A stretch of 27,204 nucleotides of DNA from Pseudomonadota bacterium (GTDB lineage Bacteria > Pseudomonadota > Alphaproteobacteria > Reyranellales > Reyranellaceae): assembly GCA_023436825.1 (NCBI GenBank), contig JAEZHS010000730.1, positions 1-27,204 of the forward strand, given 5' to 3'. Positions 13,675 to 22,332 of the stretch are shown here, one piece after another (the stretch's first letter is position 1; every line of letters starts with the position of its first letter). The notes beneath the pieces were generated by a model. It was not told where the DNA came from and did no database searches. It was given only the letters and a program-made list of their open reading frames with translations. The position numbers were made by a program, and so were the translations under genes.

Positions 13675-14115
13675 ATGGGCCGTCGTATACAAGAGGCGAT
13701 GCCGAGTGACGCTGCCGCCCACCCTCTCGCACTGTTCTTCGATCAGACCAACAAGGTACTCTTGGCGGCATTCTCCGGCGCCTTCACGCGGCAGACTACC
13801 GTCGACCTCGACACGGCGGCCCGCGCCCTGCAGACGCACCACGGGCCGTTCGCCGTCATCCTCGACTTCACCGAAGTCACCGAGCTTGGCATCCAGCTCA
13901 GGGACTGGCCACAGTTTGCAGCCGACCGGCGCGCGATCCGCGGCACCCGGCGCATATTGGTGGCGCCGCCCAACGATATCTTCATTCCGTTGCGACTGTA
14001 TGGCACCCAACGTGGGGGCGCAGGCGGAGACAGCGATGTGGTGAGCACGCGAGCGGATGCATATCGGATGCTGAGATTGACGCCCCCCGCCTTCGAGCCG
14101 GTCGCGCCGCCTTAG
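13675..14115 (+). CDS. Hypothetical protein, STAS/SpoIIAA-like fold possible
   Basis: A predicted protein of 146 residues with no domain I recognise firmly. The order LFFDQTNKVLLAAFSGAFTR, a helix (TTVDLDTAARALQTHHG) and FAVILDFTEVTELGI resembles the beta-alpha-beta start of STAS/SpoIIAA-like proteins, then RRILVAPPNDIFIPLRLYG. There is no signal peptide or membrane segment. The start is uncertain: ATG 13699 (MPSDAAAH) is an alternative, but its AGAGG is only 2 bp away. It is monocistronic, 96 bp after the VOC gene, and ends at the hairpin-bearing repeat. Confidence 0.6.
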   Translation: MGRRIQEAMPSDAAAHPLALFFDQTNKVLLAAFSGAFTRQTTVDLDTAARALQTHHGPFAVILDFTEVTELGIQLRDWPQFAADRRAIRGTRRILVAPPNDIFIPLRLYGTQRGGAGGDSDVVSTRADAYRMLRLTPPAFEPVAPP

Positions 14116-14200
14116 AGCACAATGAGACCGGCAATACCCGCGCGCGCATTTCCTGCCTGATTGAACCGCTCACGGTTCAATCAGGCAGGAAATCGCTCTA
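14113..14200. repeat. Palindromic element: perfect 21-bp hairpin framed by TAGAGC/GCTCTA
   Basis: Bases 14148-14168 and 14173-14193 are perfect 21-bp inverted repeats around a CTCA loop. TAGAGC (14113-14118) and GCTCTA (14195-14200) form an outer inverted pair. The TAG stops of the two convergent genes (14113-14115 plus strand; 14198-14200 minus strand) are inside these outer ends. TAGAGC-ended palindromes are familiar as small dispersed elements in alphaproteobacteria, and this hairpin should also terminate both transcripts. Confidence 0.85.
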
Positions 14201-14611
14201 CCGGGCCCGGCGGGCCAGCAGGCCGCGGATCACCCAGCGGGTGACCCACCACATCACCAGCATCAGGAACGGGCCGCTCAGCAGCACCATCGCCAGGCCC
14301 AGAAGCATGCTGCCGTTGGGCCAGTCGACATGGGCCGGCGCGTCGCACCAGGGGGCGAACCAGAAGGCGCAAGCGAGCTGGAGATTGTAGAGCCAGTAGC
14401 CCGCCCACAGGAGCGAGGCGAGCAGCCACAGCCGGACCAGGCCGCGCCGCCAGTTCCAATGCAGGGGATTCCACCATGGAATGATCGCGTAGCCCTGCTG
14501 CCCCGGCCAGAACCCCGTGGTGGGAGCCGGCCGGAATGCGCGGCCGCCGCCTCTTGAGGAGGTCTGGGAAGTTGCCTTTGCCTTGCGTCTTGTCGTCTGC
14601 CGACCTGCCAC
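14198..14611 (-). CDS. Small two-helix membrane protein, hypothetical
   Basis: A predicted protein of 137 residues. I chose GTG 14611 because AAGAGGA (14621-14627, minus sense) lies 9 bp upstream; a farther ATG at 14734 would add 41 residues of low-complexity sequence. The N-terminus is basic (AGRQTTRRKAKATS), followed by an aromatic stretch (GYAIIPWWNPLHWNW) and two transmembrane segments (LVRLWLLASLLWAGYWLY and MLLGLAMVLLSGPFLMLVMW), with a basic C-terminus. It is rich in Trp. The family is unknown. It is convergent with the preceding hypothetical gene. Confidence 0.55.
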   Translation of the reverse strand: MAGRQTTRRKAKATSQTSSRGGGRAFRPAPTTGFWPGQQGYAIIPWWNPLHWNWRRGLVRLWLLASLLWAGYWLYNLQLACAFWFAPWCDAPAHVDWPNGSMLLGLAMVLLSGPFLMLVMWWVTRWVIRGLLARRAR

Positions 14612-14764
14612 CTCGACCAGTCCTCTTGCTGCCCTCGCTCCCGCCCACCCCCTTATACCTTGAGTGGGGCATGGCGATGAAGGGTCGCTTGGTCGCTGGA
14701 GCGGGTGCACCTCGGCTGTTGACGACAAGCTCATATGACATGCGCCCAGCGACGCCGGCGCTGG

Positions 14765-15280
14765 TCAGGCCAGCCAGTGGTGGCCGTAAGCGCTGGTGAA
14801 GTCCAGTTGGACGACGAGGTCATTGTGGTCGCGATCGCCGCCGCCGAAACGTGTCTCCCCAACCCCAGGTATTGAGGCCGTCGTTCCACAGGTGGCCGAC
14901 CTTCTGGCCGTTGACGACCTCGTTGGCGCTGGCGAAGGCCCAGAAGACGGCGCCGGTCGTCTGATTGTCGAGCCGCATGGCGATGATGTCGCCGGCATCG
15001 ATGCCCTGCAGCTTCGTCTGGCCGAACTGGCCGTAGCCCGGCCCGTTGATGGTGCCGGCGCCCGACGTGGTCAGGTAGGCACGGCCCTGCGCCGCTGGTC
15101 GTCCTGTCCGCCAACGGTCTCAGCGATGGCCGACGGCGCGTCGTTGCCGTAGGAAAAGAGCGTGCTCAACACGTCCACGGCCGCGCTGGAGTTCCCGGTC
15201 TGGGAGAGCGTCTGATATTGCTGCTGTGTGCTGAAGCCGGCGCCCTACGCGTCGAGAAAAGTCGAAGGGCTGCTGGGCAT
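14765..15280 (-). pseudogene. Decayed DUF4114 (calcium-binding-type) secreted protein gene
   Basis: From ATG 15280 (minus) the frame reads MPSSPSTFLDA, then an in-frame TAG (15245-15247), then GAGFSTQQQYQTLSQTG. A frameshift near 15084-15095 is needed to continue as GRAYLTTSGAGTINGPGYG and NQTTGAVFWAFASANEVV. A second near 14858-14866 is needed to reach GGGDRDHNDLVVQLDF, the DUF4114 terminal signature. The repaired product would be ~170 residues ending GHHWLA at TGA 14765-14767. One stop plus two frameshifts in ~500 bases mean a real pseudogene rather than a sequencing slip. It is the second DUF4114 wreck in the window (the other is at 7819-8660). Confidence 0.78.
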
Positions 15281-15400
15281 GCCTGCGTCGGCCTCAGGAT
15301 AGCTTCAGCATCTTCCTACCGTGGGCAACGATGACGCACAACACGAGGAGATTGCAACTCAGCGTCTAAGGACTGCAACCAGGTACTGCGCAGCCGCCGG

Positions 15401-17338
15401 CTACTGACCCTGGAACAACTGCTGCGTCGCCTGACTGCAGGGCACGTCCTTGGCAGTGCCGACCACCGGCGTCGGGATTGGGAAGATGCGGCCCAGCGAG
15501 ATGTGAGGCTGGCGAAGCTTGCCTTGCACAATCACCGCGCCGTGGAGGTCGAGAAGGTCGAATTGCTTGGCGTCAGCGTCGATCTCGGCCTTAATGGCTT
15601 GGGTGATCAGCGAGGCCTGGCCCTGCACGTGCAGGACCGACTTCTGGGTGTCGAGCAGAGCGCGGTCGAAGGTGACGGTGCCATGGTGGAAGTTCAGACG
15701 GCCGACTGCGCACTTGATGGGAATGCGGTTGTCGCCTGTGACGTAGAGGATCAGCGCATCGAAAATCTGCAGGCCCGCAAGGCTCACCATCAGGCTCGAC
15801 ACGGACCCGCCGCCCAGCGCGGCCGCGACGTGGCCGTCGGCCGTCGCCATCACCTGGGCGAGCGAGCGGCCAATGCCGGCCAGCACGACGCGGCCCTGCA
15901 CCTTGCCGTAGGTCGTATCGAAGTAGCGTGACTCACGGAAGAAGTTGCGCAGCTCGATGTCGCTCAGCACCAGGCTGGTGCGCACCCTGGGCGTGTCGGT
16001 CTTGGCGTCGACCACCAGCTCGCCGGCGATCTTGCCGGCGCCGGCGCTCTGCCCGTCGCCCAGGAGAATCAGCGAGAGCGGCTTGGCGGTGGCCACGCCG
16101 TCCTGCACCACGACACGGAAGGACAGCGCCTGCACCGGCAGATAGCTGGGCGCGATCACCCGCTTGGCGTCGAGCGTCACGTCCATGTTCATGGCGCGCA
16201 GTTTCTCGACCTTGAGCGGCACGTTGGGGAAGAGATCGCCGCTCGCCTCGAGCTGCCGTTGGGTCTGGCGCTGCTGCGGCGAGACATTGCCGCCGGGCTT
16301 GTCGGGCGGCGCGCCGACCAGCGGCGCCAGGTCGGCGAAGACCAGCTTCTGTGAGACGAGCTTGGCCGTGAGATGGCCGGGCTTGCGCCGCGTGTCGACC
16401 TGCACGTCGCCGGTGAGATCGCTGTCGCCGACATGCCATCTGCTCTGAACGAAATTCCAAACGCCCGATTCGCGTAAAAGCTTGCCGCTGACGTTGTAGG
16501 GCGGCGTCGGCGGGCCGGGGATGCCGAGCAACGGATAGATGTCAGCGAGGTCGTGCCCCGAGAGCGACAGCTCGACGTCCGCACCGGTCCATTTGAAGGG
16601 ATCCATCACCGTGCCCTTGGCCTTCAGCTTGGTGGCGCCGAAGGTGACGTCCAGGTCGAGCGGGTAGGGCTGATCGCTATCGCGCAGCATGATGATCGAA
16701 CCGCCCACGAAGCGAAGAGCGAGCGGCTGGCCCTCGAGCTTGCCCTTGAGCTCGAGCTTCGCCTGCGGTTGGTCGCCCGCGGTGCCGGTCGCCGTGGACA
16801 CCGTGCCATCGAGGTCGAGCTTGCGCTTGGGATCCCGGTAGCTGAGTTTGCCGTCGGTAATTTCAAGGCGGCCGATCACCGGCGTCTGGAAGCGGTTGTT
16901 CGGCTCGACGACCTTCTTGGTCACGGCGGCAGCGGCCGGCGCCTCGCCCAGCTCCCAGTTCAGCCGCTCGTTGTCGCCCTTCTCGATCACGATCTCGGGC
17001 TTGCGCATCACCAGGCTGGGCAGCACCAGGTCACCCGTGAGCAGAGGCCACAGGCGGATCTCGAAATCGACCTGCTCGACCTTCAGCATGTGGGGCTCCT
17101 TGGCCCACTCGGCATTGGCGAGCTGAACGCCGCTCAGATGGACATGCGAAGTGAAGCCCCAGTCGATCGCGACGTCGGCAATCGTGGTCTTGCGGCCGGC
17201 GGCCGCGCTGGCTTGGCTTTCGACCCGGCTGCGGAAATCGTCCGACGTGACATAAAAATAGACGGCCCCGATCGCGACGGCGACCAAGGCAACCAGAACG
17301 CCGGCCGTCCAGGCCAGGATCCTGAGCATGCGGGCCAT
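15401..17338 (-). CDS. AsmA family protein
   Basis: A protein of 645 residues. An N-terminal membrane anchor (about 5-27, LRILAWTAGVLVALVAVAIG) precedes a long periplasmic beta-rich region typical of the AsmA/TamB-like bridge family: VYFYVTSDDFRSRVESQASA, GFTSHVHLSGVQLANAEW, VEQVDFEIRLWPLLTGDL and, near the C-terminus, LLDTQKSVLHVQGQASL. AsmA-like proteins are thought to carry phospholipids between inner and outer membranes. I chose ATG 17338 (MARMLRI); ATG 17329 is equally possible, and neither has a good Shine-Dalgarno. The open frame runs upstream to 17842 but that part is antisense to the beta-helix gene and is not believable. The two genes are divergent with 103 bp between. Confidence 0.88.
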   Translation of the reverse strand: MARMLRILAWTAGVLVALVAVAIGAVYFYVTSDDFRSRVESQASAAAGRKTTIADVAIDWGFTSHVHLSGVQLANAEWAKEPHMLKVEQVDFEIRLWPLLTGDLVLPSLVMRKPEIVIEKGDNERLNWELGEAPAAAAVTKKVVEPNNRFQTPVIGRLEITDGKLSYRDPKRKLDLDGTVSTATGTAGDQPQAKLELKGKLEGQPLALRFVGGSIIMLRDSDQPYPLDLDVTFGATKLKAKGTVMDPFKWTGADVELSLSGHDLADIYPLLGIPGPPTPPYNVSGKLLRESGVWNFVQSRWHVGDSDLTGDVQVDTRRKPGHLTAKLVSQKLVFADLAPLVGAPPDKPGGNVSPQQRQTQRQLEASGDLFPNVPLKVEKLRAMNMDVTLDAKRVIAPSYLPVQALSFRVVVQDGVATAKPLSLILLGDGQSAGAGKIAGELVVDAKTDTPRVRTSLVLSDIELRNFFRESRYFDTTYGKVQGRVVLAGIGRSLAQVMATADGHVAAALGGGSVSSLMVSLAGLQIFDALILYVTGDNRIPIKCAVGRLNFHHGTVTFDRALLDTQKSVLHVQGQASLITQAIKAEIDADAKQFDLLDLHGAVIVQGKLRQPHISLGRIFPIPTPVVGTAKDVPCSQATQQLFQGQ

Positions 17339-17441
17339 GCGCTGGGAACGATTCGGCCCCGGGTTTGTTCCCGGATTGGCCCGCCCGCCAGCCACAACTC
17401 GATCACTCGCCGGGACCGGCCCCACCGCGAGACACTGCGCC

Positions 17442-18479
17442 ATGCGTACGACCCGACGGAAGTTCCTGGCTGCGGCGTCGGCAAGCGCCACGGTCATTGC
17501 CGCCCCCGCCCTCGCCCAGAAGAAGGAGACCGAAGCCGCGGGCTTCGAGGAAGTGCTGCGCGCAAAATTCGCTGACGGCGACGTGCTCGACTGGCGCGGC
17601 GGCAATGTGCGGCTGCGCCGGCCGATCGTCATCGAGGTCACCTCCAACCAGCTCGCGCCGGGACTCGACCTCAACGGCGCCAAGCTGATCGCCGACTTCA
17701 ACGACGCCGGCAAACGCGCCATCACCATCCGAATACCCGCGCGCGCCAAGAATGTCGCGTTGCGCGGCATGAGGATCATGAACGGCACATTCCTGGCCGC
17801 CAGCCCGGCGCAGGACGCGATCGGCCTGGAGTGCCTCACCAATCACAGCTGGATCTACAGTTGGAAGCTGATGAGCCTCGACATCGAGCAGTTCGCGCGC
17901 GACGGGCTCCACTTCGACGGCAGCGTATTCGAGGGAGAGTGCCATGCCGTCACCTGCGCCGACAATGGCCGCAACGGCATGACCTTCCGCAACAACGGGT
18001 CAATCGGCGACATCGGCATCGTCTCGGCCATCGCCATCTTCGGCGGTCAGATGCGCAAGAACGGCAATGCCGGCATCGAGACGCAGAGCACCATCCCCTA
18101 CCAGGAGCCGCGCGATCTCAACATCTCGCAGACCTATTTCGTCGAGAACAAGGGACCGGGGCTGCTCGCCACCAGCGGCTTCTCGATGGCCATTGGCTGC
18201 GGCTTCGAGAACAACGGCGGCTGCGGCATCAAGCTCGCCAACGAGGGCCGCCTGTTCGCCTGTCGCGCCAGCACCTACAAGTCGCAGCCCTACCTGGTCG
18301 ATGCCTTCCTCAACGGCGGCAGCATGCTGCTCGACGGCTGCCGCATCGAGGGCTATGGCGGCTTCGAGGGCAAGATGAAGTACGCCAGGATTGCCGGCAA
18401 AGGCGAGGTGCTGCTGCGCGCCTCGGGCGACCGTTCCAATGTCGACGTTTCGGGCAACGTCGCCGTCAAGGTCGCCTGA
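17442..18479 (+). CDS. Tat-exported right-handed beta-helix protein
   Basis: A protein of 345 residues. The N-terminal twin-arginine signal RTTRRKFLAAASASATVIAA ends at APALA, residue 25. The body has the repeating Asn/Gly-rich strands of a parallel beta-helix (ALRGMRIMNGTFLA, DGLHFDGSVFEGECHAVTCA, NGRNGMTFRNNGSIGDIGIV, GCGFENNGGCGIKLANEG), like pectin-lyase-fold proteins. Tat export suggests folding or cofactor binding before export. No catalytic residues can be assigned, so polysaccharide lyase, epimerase or a structural role are all open. It is followed 45 bp later by a CopC-like gene on the same strand. Confidence 0.8.
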   Translation: MRTTRRKFLAAASASATVIAAPALAQKKETEAAGFEEVLRAKFADGDVLDWRGGNVRLRRPIVIEVTSNQLAPGLDLNGAKLIADFNDAGKRAITIRIPARAKNVALRGMRIMNGTFLAASPAQDAIGLECLTNHSWIYSWKLMSLDIEQFARDGLHFDGSVFEGECHAVTCADNGRNGMTFRNNGSIGDIGIVSAIAIFGGQMRKNGNAGIETQSTIPYQEPRDLNISQTYFVENKGPGLLATSGFSMAIGCGFENNGGCGIKLANEGRLFACRASTYKSQPYLVDAFLNGGSMLLDGCRIEGYGGFEGKMKYARIAGKGEVLLRASGDRSNVDVSGNVAVKVA

Positions 18480-18524
18480 CGCTTCCGCTCTTTACTCCTT
18501 GCATGATTGCAGAAATTATCCGGC

Positions 18525-18899
18525 ATGGAATTCTCGATCCGGCGCACGGTGCTTGTCGGCCTGTTCGCGATGTGGTTTTCAGCGTCTGCCTGGGCGGAAG
18601 ATGTGCAGGTCATGGACTCCGCGCCAAAGGCGCAGGCCGTGATCGGCGAGCCGGGCAGTTCGTTCTATGTGCGTTTCGACCGGCCGATCGACCACATCCA
18701 TTCGAATCTGTCGATCTGGCGCGACGGTCAGCTCGTCGAACGCCTGCAACCGCGCCTGCAAACGGAGCCCGACATACTGTTCGCCCGCGCACCTACCCTG
18801 TCTCCCGGCGATTACCTGTTGCGTTGGACGGTGCGGACCATGGAAGGGGTCAAGGTCGTCCAAGGCGACATTCCGTTCACGATAAAACCCCCACCCTGA
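18525..18899 (+). CDS. CopC-domain periplasmic protein
   Basis: A protein of 124 residues. ATG 18525 gives a clean signal peptide (RRTVLVGLFAMWFSASAWA, cleavage near residue 24); a TTG 18 bp upstream is possible. The mature part has an Ig-like CopC/YobA fold: VIGEPGSSFYVRFDRPIDHI, then SPGDYLLRWTV and VVQGDIPFTI. CopC proteins bind periplasmic Cu(I/II), but the mature N-terminal His of the copper-binding forms is missing (it starts EDVQ), so metal binding is uncertain. There is no copD neighbour. Confidence 0.8.
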   Translation: MEFSIRRTVLVGLFAMWFSASAWAEDVQVMDSAPKAQAVIGEPGSSFYVRFDRPIDHIHSNLSIWRDGQLVERLQPRLQTEPDILFARAPTLSPGDYLLRWTVRTMEGVKVVQGDIPFTIKPPP

Positions 18900-18997
18900 G
18901 CGGCGGCAGCAACCAATTGCCCAGTGAGATCGTTGCGACATCTGTTCTGTAGCGTATCCCGGGCCAGGGCCGGCGGGATGCCGAGCGAGGGATCCCG

Positions 18998-20086
18998 ATG
19001 AAAATCGCGCAGGTCGCACCTCTCATGGAAAGCGTGCCGCCCCGGCTCTATGGTGGCACCGAGCGCATCGTCTCGTACGTCACCGAGGAGCTGGTCGAGC
19101 AGGGGCACGACGTCACGCTGTTCGCCAGCGGCGATTCGCGTACCCGCGCACGCCTGGTGCCGTGCGCGGCCAAGGCGCTGCGGCTGAGCGACGTCAGGGA
19201 TCCGATTCCATACCATCTGATCATGCTCGACGAGGTGCGCCGGCTCGCCTCGTCGTTCGACGTGCTGCACTTTCACGTCGACTTGCTGCATTATCCCATG
19301 ATCCGCGATTTCGCCGAGCGCACGGTGACGACCTTGCACGGCCGGCTCGACCTGCAGGACATGCATCCACTCTACAAAACCTTCAGCGAAGCGCCGCTGG
19401 TGTCGATCTCCGCCAACCAGCGCAAGCCCATGCCGCCGGTGAACTGGGCGGGCTGCATCCATCATGGCCTGCCTCAGGATCTGCTGAAGCCGCCGGCCTC
19501 TCGCCACGGCGACTATCTCGCCTTCCTCGGCCGCATCTCCCCCGAGAAGCGGCCCGACCGTGCCATCGAGATTGCCGTACGCGCCGGCCGCGAGCTCCGC
19601 ATCGCCGCCAAGGTCGACAAGGTCGACCACGATTACTGGCGCGAGGAGATCGAGCCACTGGTCGAGCGTCATGCCAACGTCCACTACATCGGCGAGATCG
19701 GCGATGCCGAGAAGGCGGATTTCCTCGGCAATGCATCGGCGCTCTTGTTTCCCATCGACTGGGCCGAGCCGTTCGGCCTGGTCATGATCGAGGCCATGGC
19801 CTGCGGCACGCCGGTCGTCGCCTGGAATAGCGGCTCGGTGCCCGAGGTCGTCGATCCCGGTGTCACCGGCTTCGTGGTCGACAGTATCGAGGAGGCGGTA
19901 TCGGCGGTCAGCCTGATCGGCAACCTCGACCGCAGGCGCATTCGCGAGATCTTCGATCAGCGCTTCACCGCGGCGCGTATGGCTCGCGACTACGTCGCGA
20001 TCTACCGCCGCCTGCTCAGTGCCGGCGCGCGACTGTCGCAGCCCGTCGACACGCGCCAACCCGTCGAGCTGAGCGCCGCCGAATGA
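18998..20086 (+). CDS. Family 4 glycosyltransferase (GT-B fold)
   Basis: A protein of 362 residues with a short leader GAGCGAGGGATCCCG before the ATG. The N-terminal half has PPRLYGGTERIVSYVTEEL and GHDVTLFASGDS, typical of GT4 acceptor domains. The C-terminal half has YLAFLGRISPEKRPDRAIEI and the EX7E nucleotide-sugar motif EPFGLVMIE (Glu257, Glu265), followed by AMACGTPVVAW. It likely transfers glucose or another hexose to a glucan or compatible solute. The first gene of a three-gene operon: the next starts 13 bp on. Confidence 0.9.
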   Translation: MKIAQVAPLMESVPPRLYGGTERIVSYVTEELVEQGHDVTLFASGDSRTRARLVPCAAKALRLSDVRDPIPYHLIMLDEVRRLASSFDVLHFHVDLLHYPMIRDFAERTVTTLHGRLDLQDMHPLYKTFSEAPLVSISANQRKPMPPVNWAGCIHHGLPQDLLKPPASRHGDYLAFLGRISPEKRPDRAIEIAVRAGRELRIAAKVDKVDHDYWREEIEPLVERHANVHYIGEIGDAEKADFLGNASALLFPIDWAEPFGLVMIEAMACGTPVVAWNSGSVPEVVDPGVTGFVVDSIEEAVSAVSLIGNLDRRRIREIFDQRFTAARMARDYVAIYRRLLSAGARLSQPVDTRQPVELSAAE

Positions 20087-20099
20087 AGGACGACGCATC

Positions 20100-22307
20100 A
20101 TGAAGAACGCCGGACAAGTGGCCCATGCCCCTGCTCCTGCCGGCCCCGGCGTGCCGACGGCGCAGTTCTTCATTCCGGCCGCCACCTCGCTGCAGGAACG
20201 CCGGCCGCGCACGCTGAAGCACGGCGACAGCTTCGGCGTGTTCGATCCCAACGGCGATGCGGTCGCCGGTCCGGGCAGTCCCGAGGGCCTCTACTACCGC
20301 GACACGCGTTATCTCTCCCATCTGCTGGTAACGCTCGACGGCCAGCGGCCGATGCTGCTGAGCTCGACGCTGCGCGACGACAACGCCATGCTGACCTGCG
20401 ACCTCACCAATCCCGACCTGTACGACACGAAGGGACGGTTGGTGCTGGAGCACGACATGGTGCATCTGCGCCGCATGCGCTTCCTGTGGGAGGCGGCCTG
20501 CCACGAACGGCTGGCGGTGCGTCACTACGGCCGCACGCCACAGCGACTGCGGCTCGGCCTCAGTTTTGCCGCCGACTTCGCCGACCTGTTCGAGGTCCGC
20601 GGCACGCGGCGGGAGCGCCACGGCCTGCGTCACCCCGGTTCGGTGGACGGTCACGCAGTGACGCTGAGCTATACCGGCCTCGACGGCCTGACGCGCCGCA
20701 CGGTGATGAGCTTCGCCACGCCGCCCGACAAGCTCACCGTCGACGGCGCCCTCTTCGATCTTGTCCTGCAGCCCGGCGAGACGCGGAACATCGACCTGAC
20801 GATCGATTGCGCCGCCGAGGAGCACGCCCAGGACCAGGCCAGGCCGAACTTCCTGCAGGCTCTGCGGCGGTCGCGGCGGTCGCTCCGCACCTCGGCTGGG
20901 CGTGCCGCGACGATCACGAGTTCGAGCACCACCTTCAACGAGGCGATACGCCGGTCGATCTGCGATCTCCACATGCTGGTCACCGACACGCCGGACGGTC
21001 CCTATCCCTACGCCGGCATACCGTGGTTCAGCACGGTGTTCGGCCGCGATGCATTGATCACCGCCATGCAGACGCTATGGCTCGACCCGGCGATCGCCTG
21101 CGGCGTGCTTCGTCACCTGGCGCGCCACCAGGCCGAGACCACCGACGAGGCGGCCGACGCCGAGCCCGGCAAGATCCTGCACGAGATGCGACAGGGCGAG
21201 ATGGCGCTCCTGGGCGAGGTGCCGTTCCGGCACTACTACGGCAGCGTCGATTCCACGCCGCTGTTCGTCATGCTGGCCGGCGCCTACCTCGAACGCACCG
21301 ACGACATGGCGACCATACGCAAGCTATGGCCGAACATCCTGGCAGCGCTCAAGTGGATGGACGAGTCGGGTGATCGCGACGGCGACGGCTTCATCGAATA
21401 TGGACGGCGGCGCGACACCGGCCTGATCAACCAGGGCTGGAAGGACAGCCAGGATTCGATCTTCCATGCCGACGGGACCCTGGCGCATGGACCGGTCGCC
21501 CTGGTCGAAGTGCAGGCCTACGCTTTCGCGGCCTGGCAAGCCGCCGCGCAGATCGCACGTCGGCTGGGCGACGACAACGCTGCCGACGGCTATGCCGAGC
21601 GCGCCAGGCGTCTGCAGCAACGCTTCGACGACGCCTTCTACGACAAGGCGCTCGACACCTACGTGCTCGCCCTCGACGGCGACAAGCGGCCTTGCCGCGT
21701 GCGCGCCTCCAACGCCGGCCACGCACTGTTCAGCGGCATCGCCCGGCCCGAGCGCGCCGAGGCGGTGGTGAAGACGCTGACGTCGAACGCCTTCTTCTCC
21801 GGTTGGGGCGTGCGCACGGTCGCGGTCGGAGAGGCGCGCTACAATCCCATGAGCTACCACAACGGCTCGGTGTGGCCGCACGACAATGCCCTGATCGCCG
21901 CGGGCTTCGCGCGCTACGGTTTCCGGCACGAGGCGGCCCGCCTGTTCGGCGGGCTGTTCGCGGCCTCGGCCTATATCGACCTGCGCCGCCTGCCCGAGCT
22001 GTTCTGCGGCTTCCCGCGCGAGCGCGGCCACGGTCCGACCTTCTATCCCGTCGCCTGCTCGCCGCAGGCCTGGGCCGCGGCGACGCCGCTGTCGCTGGTG
22101 CAGTCCTGCCTCGGATTGCGCTTCGACACGACGCGCGGCTCGGTCGCGCTCGACAAGCCGCTCTTGCCGGATTTCGTGGATGACGTGACGTTGCGTCGCC
22201 TGTCGCTCGGCGACGCAGCGGTCGACGTGGCCTTGCATCGCCGCGGCGACGATGTCTCGATCGAAGTCCTGGGCCGCCGCGGCCGGCTGGGCGTCGACCT
22301 TTCTTGA
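20100..22307 (+). CDS. Amylo-alpha-1,6-glucosidase-type glycogen debranching protein
   Basis: A protein of 735 residues; GAAGGA (20085-20090) precedes the ATG by 9 bp. The N-terminal beta domain (about 45-270) begins LKHGDSFGVFDPNGDAV and contains EGLYYRDTRYLSHL, as in GDE N-terminal domains. An (alpha/alpha)6 barrel follows from about 300: GIPWFSTVFGRDALITAMQT, INQGWKDSQDSIFHADGT, YNPMSYHNGSVWPHDNALIA. These are the standard motifs of the bacterial debranching family related to GH15. It should hydrolyse alpha-1,6 branches or related glucan linkages in the cytoplasm. Flanked by the GT4 gene and a GH13 gene (25 bp), so the operon looks like glucan turnover. Confidence 0.92.
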   Translation: MKNAGQVAHAPAPAGPGVPTAQFFIPAATSLQERRPRTLKHGDSFGVFDPNGDAVAGPGSPEGLYYRDTRYLSHLLVTLDGQRPMLLSSTLRDDNAMLTCDLTNPDLYDTKGRLVLEHDMVHLRRMRFLWEAACHERLAVRHYGRTPQRLRLGLSFAADFADLFEVRGTRRERHGLRHPGSVDGHAVTLSYTGLDGLTRRTVMSFATPPDKLTVDGALFDLVLQPGETRNIDLTIDCAAEEHAQDQARPNFLQALRRSRRSLRTSAGRAATITSSSTTFNEAIRRSICDLHMLVTDTPDGPYPYAGIPWFSTVFGRDALITAMQTLWLDPAIACGVLRHLARHQAETTDEAADAEPGKILHEMRQGEMALLGEVPFRHYYGSVDSTPLFVMLAGAYLERTDDMATIRKLWPNILAALKWMDESGDRDGDGFIEYGRRRDTGLINQGWKDSQDSIFHADGTLAHGPVALVEVQAYAFAAWQAAAQIARRLGDDNAADGYAERARRLQQRFDDAFYDKALDTYVLALDGDKRPCRVRASNAGHALFSGIARPERAEAVVKTLTSNAFFSGWGVRTVAVGEARYNPMSYHNGSVWPHDNALIAAGFARYGFRHEAARLFGGLFAASAYIDLRRLPELFCGFPRERGHGPTFYPVACSPQAWAAATPLSLVQSCLGLRFDTTRGSVALDKPLLPDFVDDVTLRRLSLGDAAVDVALHRRGDDVSIEVLGRRGRLGVDLS

Positions 22308-22332
22308 GGGCACGAGCGGACGGACGCTGAAC

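Noticed and set aside
14181..14741. An alternative minus-strand frame over the small membrane protein
   Set aside because: It lacks the two clean transmembrane segments and Trp-rich core of the neighbouring frame, and its C-terminus would read through the hairpin repeat.
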